Below are positions 43,080-55,000 of a stretch of 64,000 bases of DNA, piece after piece. The DNA is from Sphaerolaimus hirsutus. Its lineage: Eukaryota > Nematoda > Chromadorea > Monhysterida > Sphaerolaimidae. The notes beneath the pieces are model-generated. The model was not told the origin of the DNA and did no database searches. It saw only the letters and a list, made by a program, of their open reading frames with translations. The position numbers and the translations under genes are program-made. Each line of letters opens with the position of its first letter. Within the stretch, counting starts at the first letter, position 1. The stretch is taken from contig OZ038454.1 of assembly GCA_964036195.1 (NCBI GenBank), forward strand, positions 7,998,001 through 8,062,000, given 5' to 3'.

Positions 43080-46000
43080 ATGAAACTTCTTCACTCCCAT
43101 TGGCTGATAACTTTTGCATTAATAACTGATGTGAGAGCGCAGTTCGCCAACTTTGGTCAGGGTTCGTCGGGTGTATTTTGTTATTTTATCATGTAGGTAG
43201 TAATTTATCAAATTTCGGGTAGTTCACCGTGTTTATCATTAAAATTGCCCCACTCACACTAGTTGACAGCCACAGGTTCGGAAACCGATAAATCGTTTTT
43301 CAACACATTCGAGTTTACCGAAATAAGCAAGCATAAAATGCCGTCGGCAGACATCGAAAATGGTTCATTCTGGTGAACTGAAATACCTTTAAAAGAGATT
43401 TGTCAGTTTCCGAAATTTAAGCCGTAAACTACTGTGAGAGTGGATAATCACAATAGGTCCGTGCTCTGTAGTAGTCCAAAATTGCAGCCTGTAATTTGGA
43501 TGCCAGTTTGCAAATTCAACGGTAGACAATAAGGCTTTGGGTAGGCGAACACTGTCGAGTCGATCGTACACGATTGTTGGGCGTGCCCTACAAACACCGG
43601 GGCACCGCAGCCCTATTCCCTCCATTCAAGCGAAAATCAAACCTCAAGAAAACTCCACTCAGGCAATGGAATATCAACTCAAAACGGTCAAAGCGTGCCG
43701 CCGTCCAACCCGTTCATGTCAGCCAACGTCGGCATCGACAGGCAGACCAGCCCCAGGGTCACTGGCTACAACATCGACGACATTGACTGGACCAAAATTG
43801 ATAGGAGAGATGAGGAACGTGCGTTTTTTTGGTGTTGATTTTGGGTGATTTTTGAGGGCGGGTAAGGTTCTGTGTTTTTGGTTTGTCTGTTTGGTTTAAG
43901 TTTTCTCGAAAAAAATGTCTAGAAAATGCGTGCTACTTGACACAGAACTTCATGACCTTCATTTTTGGGGACTTTGCCAGTGACTGTTTCACTTGACATG
44001 GGGGGATCTTTTAATGCATTGTTGATAACATTTTAATTACCTAAAAAAATAGTAAGAATGCGCATTCAGCGTGTTCACTATATTTCCACTAGAATTTATC
44101 TTTACCATTGCGTGCGTGTCCATACCATTATACCTAACATAAACTTCAACCTATTTTCAGAATGGAACCACCTGTACCCGTTCGGTGAAAAGTATCTAGA
44201 CGCGAACATCGTGTACCGGCCGTGGAATGATCAACAGATCGATTTGGACTTTTTTCTGCCATTTGGCGGCTTTCATTTCAACTACTCCTTTGTACGTTTT
44301 TTTACACGTTGAAGTCACATTTCGTAAATACAGCACCGATAGCGCAATTGAACCATGGCGCTGGCGCGGCGCCATAAATGACATGGCGCCATGTTAAATG
44401 ACGAGTTTCTATCAGATACAGTGTGCCCATACACTGGTTTCAGTATCCATTCTTATGTAATCGTATTTACTCGAAGAATTACCCTCACTTGAATAATTCC
44501 CCCCTGTTAGACAAGTGAGGAAAAAATAATTCCCCTATTTGAATAATTCCCCCCGCATATACCGATGCATAACAACTTAAGGCATATGCGATAAATTTAT
44601 CGTGTCCAATTTGGATAAATGCAATGATATAAAAAAGCATATTTCGCAAAATGAATTAATAGAAATGGCGTTGAAAACTTTTACAAAAATAATTCCCCCA
44701 CTTCAATAATTCCCCCTTGAATAGCCCCCCCCCTCAAAAAGTCTGACACAAAATTCCTTCCCACCACCCTCCACAAACTCCGCCCACAGATCTTCCCCGA
44801 AGGTTTCGTCGCATTTTCCTACCCTCGATACGTCCAGCCGCCGTATACTTTTCCGAATCCCCAATGGCCGGAACAGGCCGATCCGGCGTTCGCGGCTGCA
44901 TTTATGATCGATCAACAGTTGATGCACGTGGGGGAACATAGGATAAGCAACGTGTGGTATAGGGTCGGTTTGGGGTTGGGGGGTTTACTTGCACTTTGCA
45001 GGGAGGGTGGCAACTTTCCGTTTGCCGTTTTTTTTCGTTTCCATTTTCCGGCTGCTGAATTTTTTCTCCGTTTGGATTACTACTTCTCCATTTTCCGGCA
45101 AATTTTCTTTTTTTCTGTCTCATTTTCGATTTCCCGGCAAATTTTTTTTTTTCTGTCTCATTTTCGATTTTCCGACAAATTGACTCAACTTTATACAAAA
45201 TTTGCTAATAATTTTTGCCAAGTTTTGCAAATTTTCCGTTTCCATCATTTAATTTTTTCCATTGCTGAAAGTGGGCAACCTATTCTATATTATACCATCA
45301 TACATAGATCATACACAAACCACAGGTGATCTCCCGACCGCCCGGCTTAATTGGCCGGTCACAAGTGCCCGCAGAATCGGGAGAATCTGGCCCGCCGCCA
45401 ATCGGAACCATAAATGCGGCCACCGGCAGACCCGACCGATACCACGCCGGACACCTTCTACATGAACACGTTGGGCGGGTGCACGACCCAGAATTGTTGG
45501 ATCAAATTGAAGCGTTAGTGGGGGTGATTTTGCATTTAATGTGGTGAAGTGAGATTTTTTAAAGGAACATGGGAAACGCTCTGGAGCTGGGTGGTCCTGT
45601 CCCGCACCCTGTAAAATGACGATTTTTGTCTATGTACGACGAATTTTACGTTTTACACTTTATGATTTTTTTGACATTTTACTGTCTACGGGCGAGGTTT
45701 CTGGTGCAAGTGTAATTATTCCAATGTGAATCCAATGTTTTTGCCGTAGGATAAAATTTTGTGCTTCATTTACTGAAATTCCGCGGTATGATTAGAAATT
45801 CTACAGCACTATCTAAATAAGACACAAATGACGACATCACAAACCCATTATCCACATAAAAACGTGCCGTAAAAATATCAACATTCACCAAACCAAAAAC
45901 GCAATATCATAGCGACTTGCGCGACGCATGCGTGGGCACTTTCGGAGTTCGTTTCGACTACGCACTCTTGGTTACCTGGGAACGGATGGCCTACGGGGGA

Positions 46001-49000
46001 GCACCCAAAAGCACCTCCATCGGCATGTATGAACAAGTCAAGTCCTGGGTTGGTTCTGTTGCATTTGCATTTGCATGTGCAAAACCACTTTTGGAGATTA
46101 CAAAGTGTCATTTGAAGATCGATAAAAGGATCGACACTGAATGGTTGCCATTTAAGTTTGGATTGTTCAAGTTGAGGCATGAAACATTTTGTCGTGAATA
46201 ACATGTGAATGTGTGTAAATTGAAGAAAAAAGAAAAAGTTTTATCCCACTATTCAGATGGGATATGGTAGAAGTGTTTCTTGCAAAGTCTTCATTCTGTA
46301 TCCTAAACAGACTTTGAACATTGGTACTTTATTCGCAGCAAAACACCTATCAAATGGTGCTGGCAACAGACGAGGTTCGATCATTTGCAATCCTAAATTA
46401 TGCGAATATAAATTGGACTTCGTCCACGAGCGCCGGTGCATTTAGCGGCCGCGGCGGTAGACAAAGTGCTTTGGTGGGTTAAATTTTGCCTCAAATGATT
46501 TAAGACAGTTTAAATGCGTTTTTAAATTGAATTTTTTTGTGATGTGCTTCGAGCCCTCGTTTTTTGAAAATTGCATTTGTGCAACTGACATATAGGTTAA
46601 CTAGTAAAATACTCGACAATTTCTCAAAACTGCAAGTTTACATGCCAGTTACATTTGACAAGGTTCAGAAGTACAACCAGGTGCCGAGACCGAACCCTAT
46701 TATGTAAGTAAAAAATTTCACGGAGATAAACATTTGCTGTAAAATTACGAGGTTTCAAATACAATTGTAAATACATATCGCCTCAAATGCATATTTATAA
46801 TGCAAATTTATAGTATAGCTGATGGGGACGAAATTATAATATTCCACTGAAATGTCATTTGTGGGGGTTCGGTTTAATCTACAGGTGTTCATCTGCTAGA
46901 AGTCGTCTGTCCTTAATGAAACGTACACATGCATTATTTCCCATAACAATCCAAATTAAATACAAACCTTCTCAGGTCGGCTTCAACGCGGGCAATGGCA
47001 CAGGGTTCAAGGAAATGCCCTACTCGGCGGAGGGTAACAGCTTTAAGCTAGTGCAATTTGGCAGCTCGCCAACAGCCGGCCGCTGGACTATGCGACTCGA
47101 TGAGAGGTTCATTTATGGAGGTTGTGTCAATGGAACTACTGGTTAGTGTGCTCCAGAGTTGTTGAAAGAACCAAACTTTTCACAAAGTATACGTAAACGG
47201 AAAGTAAATATTTCTTTTTTATTCACCCCTGAATACAGAAAACTTTTTTTTTACTTTTACTCACGAATAAACATGAGTAAATGTACTTTTTCTCCAGAAA
47301 ACATAAAAGCTTATCTGAAATGTGTAGAACAAGTATACGTAGAAGAGAGTAGGAAACTTTCTCAGAGGAAACCTTAACGTATTTACTTAGTACTTGAGTA
47401 GCGTTTTTCGAGTAAACATAAATATTTACGTTGTAACAACTATGGTGCTTTGTTGGTGTCATTTAGGTGGGATATTTTACAGTTATAATATTCGTTAAAA
47501 TTAGAGTTTGCATTTTGACTTGATAGAAGCAGCATGTAATACACCAAAAAAGAAAAATGTATTTAAAAAAATGCGCAGCGCCGATGCGACTTACCACCCA
47601 TTACATCCCAATGGTGGGCGGAGTCAGTTTGAACGTAACCGGCCCGTGTTTTCTGCCCAACGCGCGCGTCAAGGCCCAGCTCGACGAGCTCATCATCGAC
47701 TGCACCAAGGTATGTATTATGAATTGTATTGGCAGGATAGAGAACATACCGTATATCATCAAATAAGTCCCTGGGGGAGTAATTTTTTGTCAGAAATTGT
47801 TGACTGGGGAGTTATTCGAGGTGAGGAGTTTAAGTATCGTCAAAATATTACGAAAATTATGGCATGAATTCGGAGACTCATTCGAGGATATACGGTATTT
47901 TTGGCTGATAGGTCTAATTAATTCAGGTACTTCGCAGATAAACATGGTGTTTGCGCGCTGCGTGGTGCCCGTCTTTTCGATGTACCGCAGCGGCGTGGTC
48001 GATTTCAAACTGTCCGTCGACGGCGGGCAAAGTTATCCATTTTATCGCACTGTTATAATCAGTCAGTCATCCAGTGAAATTTTCTATCATTATGGGATGT
48101 CTTAGTATTTAATAAGTTTTCTGGACGGATTTAATAAGGTATTTTTATTTTACGCAAGGAAATATCTCATACATATATATTTTTTCTCTGCATTTTTTAG
48201 AGATTTTATTTTATTTTATTTTTTGAGAAAGTTTTCGAGCATTTCTCGATTTTATTGAATTTCCTGAAAAACGTCAATTTTCGGATGTTCTTCAGAAATC
48301 CAACATTCTAAACTCCACTCGCAGTACCCCCGCACCGGCACCGGGGCAAACTGAAACTATTAGACGACCCGTCGGACGCGAACAACAACTGGCACAGCTT
48401 GGAGCCGGGCTTGCTGCAGTTGAAGTGGAACCGAGGCAACTTGACCATGCAGTCGGGCCAACTGCTCAATCTGAGATTGTTCGGCTATTGGGAGGATGTG
48501 ATGGGCCACTCGTTGGAGCCGGTTTGTGGACATTTGCCGGACATTTGTGGGTGTCACTCGTTTCTGCTGGCGTCGTATTTACTTGGTGTTTAGTCGTGAT
48601 TGTTGAGTAAGTGATTTGTCGATGCTGATAGATGCGCTAGGAAGGAAGAGCATCGCAATTTTTTGGGCTGGTGCCGTTTTGAACAAGCATTGGACAAGTG
48701 ACAACAGTAATGGTAAGTGGCGAGTCGACTGACAAGTATTATAGTAGATTTACTTATCACTTTCTTAAGTATTCTTGTCACTTGACTTGTCACTTACTAT
48801 TTTTCTTATCGCTTGTCCACTTGTGGAATTTAAATAAGAAGAATGGCTTTACAATGGCTTCATTGGTGCCAGCGCTAGAAACCTTGGCTGGCTATTCCTA
48901 TATTCTTTTGAACCCGGCTACCCTTCAGGTAGCCATGCTAGGCGCCAGGATTCCCAATACGGGTCGCTACGAGTTTCGTCCCAGTGAATTGGATCGAAAC

Positions 49001-52000
49001 AAAGCCATGCTTGAAGCAGATGCGTGGAAAAAGTATATTGGAGGCTTGGTGCAGGTAAATTTTGAAGTTTTTGAAGGTTTCGAAGTGAAATTTTGATGTG
49101 ATGGGTCTAAATTTGTCATTTTCAGATCACCGTCGATGGCGACAATTGGGGTACTGATTATGGTCTGCTGACTTACTGGTCACATATTGTTCCGATTGGC
49201 TGGTTTTTCAAGGTTATCTATAGTGAAATTGACATTTCAATATTCGGTGTTTCACGAACCTACACTTTCATGCATGCAAAACTAAATTCGCAAATGTCAA
49301 CACTGGTGCCAATCCTGCACCCTGCATGTGTAAAGTAAAGTATCAAATGTCTTGTAAAATGTAATACAAATTTTTCAATTTTTCATTAGAGGTGTCAAAA
49401 CTTCAGAAACCAAATATTTTCGTTTTTAAATTGACATTTTACCTGACATTTGACACTTGACTTAAAAAGTTACAGGGTGCGGGACCGCCCCCATTTTGCA
49501 CATTCATATTTATGAGCCTGCCCTAAAAAAACGACCCCTGAAACAACCCAACGAAAGTCGCAGGACACGTGGGAACGGGAATTGGGCGTGGACTGGGCGC
49601 TGCAAATGTGCCTCGACTGGTTCGATTACGACGGCAGGCGCGCCAGCTTCGCCAGAGATTTGTACAAAAACGTGAGTTTGTGGCGCCGTCATTTTTGGGG
49701 CTAGATCAATTGTACTTGATAAGTGACTGTCTTGAGGAATGTTTAAGTTGGAGGAAATGTGCGTTAGATGTTGAGCTAAGGCTTAATTCGACCAGAATTC
49801 AGCATACTGGCATTTACGTAAAGCAAGCAGCCAGGTGACCGGCAAGCGTAATTTCTTGCCCTTCCTCGCGCGTCTGGCGCCTTACGTGCGTTTCATACTC
49901 AAATTGAATCTGGCACCTGAATTTATATTTATCTAGATATGGATCGCGCATGGTACTTTGGCACGAGCCCCGACAACATCATTGTATTTTCACTTTAATT
50001 TTTGGCTTACGTAAATAGCACATCTTCCCTTGGGCCACTCCACCCTGTAAAATTCTCCGTAAATTGTCAAATCTCATGCAAGTATCAAAAGTTTTATAAA
50101 TTCCCTGCAAAATGTAAAACTTTCTTTCATTTTTTAACGGACTTTTTATATTTTCCAAGGCACTTTACTTGACTTTTAACACTTTGCTTGCAGGACATTT
50201 TACAAGGTCTAGGGGTAGACAACGTAGCTCCCCTTTCATACCCCCCAACAAAACTAACCCCCAGGGCTCTAATCCAAAGAAACTATGGTAAACTTCAACC
50301 CGCACCCTCACAGACGCCGTGCCCGTGCGTCATGTCGCAAGCCATCTGGGACTTCGGCCGTTTCTACCCCCTGCCCGACTGCGACGCTTGGGGCGACTCC
50401 CTGTGCCGCAATCAGCAGGGCGCTTCCCACTGCGTTATATCGGCCCAGTTTTCGTTGGTTTAGGTTGTTGTTTGATTGTGATTGTTGGGCAGCCTTATTA
50501 TTTGAATTATTTTAGGGGGAACTATTCGAAGGGGGGGGGGGACAGTAGGGGAATAATTTTTTCATTACAAATTTAAAGCATTTATCTACCACACAACAAA
50601 CACATGTATGTCCAGTTGGCAGTGCATATTCCATTGCAATTTTGCACACTGGATGTGCTGCATTTGCATTAAGCCGGAGTTACAGCACAACGATAAATTG
50701 AAGATGAAGCGACAAATACATGTCGCCGCAAATTCGATTACACAAGAACGCTTAAAGATTTCCATCCATAAATTGAAAGCACTAACCGATAACCGATATC
50801 TACATCGTGTCCAAAAATTATCCAAAAAGCTCCAGTGGTTTTTTAGATATGCATGTAAAACGAAAATTTCGCTATTTCTCGGCAATCTCAACCATAAATG
50901 TTGCCGACAAATAGCGAAATTTTCTTCTTCCTTTGATATCTCAAGAACCACTGGTGCGTTTTAAATAATTTTTGGACACGGTGTAGATATCAGTTAGTGC
51001 TTGCGACGTGTCAATTTAGGGATGGATATCTTCGAGCGTTCTTGAGTAATCGAATTTGCGGCGACATGCATTTGTCGCTTCATCTTCAATTTATCGTTGT
51101 GCTGTAACTCCGGCTTTAGATGACTCTATCCAGACAGCTCTTCTGCTTGGTCTGACTTCAACGATTTTTTTGTAAAATAGGTGCATCATCTTTGTTCCAT
51201 CAGTTTGGGAATCATTTTTCACTCGTTAAACAGGGAAAACTATTCACGGGGGTATTATTCAGGTGGAGGGGATTATTCGATTAAATACGGTAAATATAAC
51301 TGCAATTGCAGTCTATCCGGCGCGGCGCAAGTGTGCTGCTATGGGCCGGAGGGGTACCTCATGTTTTCCGACGATTACGAGTGGGACGACCAATATTTGC
51401 GCTTTTATGGAGCTGGCGTGCCTTTCAGGTCGGCCATTTTCAGATTCAGATTTGAAATTGACATTAAGAAGGATTGCAGCCTCATGCCAGTCCCACGCCC
51501 TGTGAAGTGTAAAGTCAGCTGTCAAATGTCATGTAAAATGTCATTCAAAGTTGTCATGACATGTCAAAACATTCCCTTTTTTGACTGCATGCCTAATGAA
51601 TATTTCCGAACCGTTTTCAGTGTGTGTTAAAATACATTTTGTTCAATGAAATTTCCAAGAAAATGTAGGAATACACAGCTGCAAACACGTGTACTCACAC
51701 ATAACTAAATGCACACAACCCACCAACCCCCTCACTCCCTCCCCACCCACAGAGCGCACCTAGAAGGGCGACCCCCATTCAAACGGCCGCCGCACGTGCC
51801 GGGCCTGTCGCAGCTGCACAACGACATGATGCCCTTCGAGACGTGCTGCAGGTGGGCCGGCCACTGCGAGTTCTACTTTTGGAGGAGACAAACCGATGGG
51901 TGCCAGGGTTACGCCCCGCCCACTTTGGGTTGGTGTGGGAGGGGCGGGGGGGGGGGGTTATAGGGGGTTTGGGATGGTTGGATTGAATGGTTTGTAATGG

Positions 52001-55000
52001 ATGTTACCGGTTTTTCAAGAATCTGAATCAAATTCGCAATGAAGAATTTTGCACCAAATTCGCTGACGCTCAGAGAGGGTGTTATGTGATGAGAAAAAAA
52101 TTTCAGATGGGATATTTATGACAACAATCCATTGTGAGTGTGTGATTGATTATCGAATGTGATTTAATTTGAAAAACTTCACTGTTTTACACAATCCACC
52201 ATTTGAAAATTTCAAAATTATCTTGAAAAATAAATTTGAGGTCTTCAAAAACACGAAAAAAAATTCTCAGGGTTCGCCTACGGCCATGGTCACTTCATCA
52301 CATTCGATGGGCTAGAATATTCGTTTCCCGGAAAAGGATATTATACACTGACCAGTATGAAGTCTCCCAGACACAATTTGAATGTGCAAATTAGAATGGA
52401 ACAGCCGCCTGCGCCTGTGTGTTAGTTGGATTATTATTGAATTATGATGTATTAATTAATTTGTTAATTTCATATGGAAATTATCCAGTCACTAGTTGAC
52501 CACACGGTGAAGTTTAATGCTCCATTTCAAGCGACAAATTTTTTAAAAAGTATTAGTATGTTAGTTTTTTCCCGGTAAAATTCAAGTCGCTTGTCTAGTA
52601 AAATAACAGTCTTAATGTTAATGCTTTTGACAAGTCTTGATCCCATCCAAAGCTTTTGACTGCGCTGAGTAGTTGATTGAATAGTAATCTCCATCAACTT
52701 AACATTTTAAATTTTAAATTGGGCACTAATTCCGTACGCGCGTACATCGACAATTTACTCATCATCACTTCCCCACGAATGATCAACAGTGATCACGAAT
52801 GATAACACTCCCCACCAATTCATGGACTCACCCTTGTGTCTCGCGCCCTACTCGCGCCCTACTTGCGCCCTTCATTCCAATCTACCATTCACCCGGCAGG
52901 GGGCGGCTCGGTGGGCACGAGCATCATAACGAGCGTGGTGGCGCGCGACAACGGCTCGGCCACCGTGGAGGTGTACGCCCGCAAGGACCACCGAAGGCTC
53001 CAGTACAGGATGGACTTCTACGCGGACAAGAAGCGCTTTTTTACTGATAAGGCGCACAAAAAATTGCACTATTTTGAGGGTGGGTTTTTTTTGAGCGTTT
53101 TCTTTTTTTTTCTCTGCAAAATTTTTTCGCTTCGCTAAATGTGTCAGTCCCGCACCCTGTAAAGTGTAAAGTAAAGTGTCAACTGTCATGCAAAATGCAA
53201 AATGAGAGCAATAATATCTTTTCTGACCAGTCGGCGCTGTAGACCTGGGAGATTTATCGCACCGTCACAAGAATTTCCGGTAAATGGTGACAATTTACCG
53301 TACCGTTTAGGTACCGTAAAATCTCTTGCAGGAGTTCTGGTGCGGTCGCCAGCACGCGCAGTTTCAGGCGAGTCCATAGAGATAATGTTCAACACGGGCG
53401 TGGGGCTGCGCATAGACGAATTTGAAGGCGGTCTCAGCGTGCAAGTAGCCATGCCGCCCAGCTACAACAGGACGTTTAGGGTTCGTTTCAATGTCACTTT
53501 ACATTCACTTGATTTACATTTGTGTGTTTGGCTACGCACACTAAGTAGTTTGCATCCGAAATTTCGAAAGCTCGTCATTCGGATTTGATGGCATTTCATT
53601 TCGCATCGCATCGAGTGATGTCTGCGTCAACTACAGTTGACAAAGATGAAAAGTTATTCTTTCCAGTAAACTTAAATGTAGTTATGGCCTATGGCGCCAG
53701 GGCATAATGACGCCAGGCGCCAGAAGCGTCATGGTTTTGCCTTGGCGCTAGCACCAAGCATTTTGTTCTTGGAGCCAGGTAATGTTGTTTGTTGGAAGTG
53801 CGCTGCGTATTTATTATCTTTTTCGTATTAAAACATATCCTGAATACTTGATGATACATCCACAATTAATCCCCCCGAAAATCCACAGTCATTCAAACCG
53901 GCCACCGAAACCGCAACAACTCCCAGCTGCACCGAAGTCTATCAAACTTACGGTCTTTTGGGCACCATGAATTCCGATCCAAGTGATGACTTAACTGTGA
54001 TGGAAAACGGTCGCTGCGGGGGCGCCATTAGAATCACACAGCCGCCCAGCAGTGAGGATTTTAGGAGATTGTTCTATGAGTTTGGAGAGAAGTATAAAGC
54101 CGACGGTTAGGTTTTGTCTGCGATGTCTGACATTGATTTGACTGAAGTGTTTTTTCCAGTGGTCGGATTGATTCTATTTGAGATTGTACCCCGCAAAATT
54201 CATGCTGCCAATCTGGGACCGGTCTCGCACCCTGTAAAATGCCGTGTAAAAAGTGCGACAAATTTGTCGACTGTCATGTAAAATGGTAAATGTCCAGTGA
54301 ACTTCTATTTATTACTCATTTTACCGGAAATTTTACATTTTTCGAAGAAAAAAATTCGTCCACGAGCATCATTTTACCGAGCACCTAATATTCTGATAAA
54401 ATTGATCGATCCAATTGAAAAACGTGTCATTTTCAAAAACAATACACCTGAAAAATTAAAACACGTTTCAGGCGAGAACGTGAAGGTGCTCTCCCGCAAA
54501 AAGGAGCCGCCACTTTACAACCCATTGGAGTTCGCATCCGATCGATACACGCCGATTTTCGACCCGTGGAACAACCTGAATACGAATGTTTCCTTCGCTC
54601 AATCGCTGATCTTTACCAAAGAGGAAGTGCAACACTCGTGCCAGGGCAATTCACAATGTCAACTGGAATACGCGACCACCGGGCGTCGGGAAGGGGCCCT
54701 GCACACGCTGCAGCTGCACAAGCAGTTCCGCGCCGCCAAGAACACTGCCCAGCAAATGTGTCGGTTTTTCGGAATTTTCGGTTTGCCACCATGTTTGTGC
54801 TGCAATTAGCATTAAAATGCGTGATTTTACAAAATGTAATATTAGAATATTATCTCAGACCATCCCTCAAACAATATAATGATGTCTCTGAAAAAATTTA
54901 GAAAAATATCAATTAACATAGGTACATAAATGAGATTTTTCATATTTTCTGATATTTTTAAAATCTCATAAAGTCGCCCAAAAAGATATAATTAAATTTA

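Noticed and set aside
43574-43786. Basic 70-aa frame over Mesh exon 2
   Set aside because: The alternative frame (SANVGIDRQTSPRVTGYNID) joins in phase to the next exon and matches Mesh-type context.
44902-45329. Overlapping long frames on both strands in Mesh intron 4
   Set aside because: Both arise from the TTTTCCG array after Mesh exon 4 and end without splice logic.
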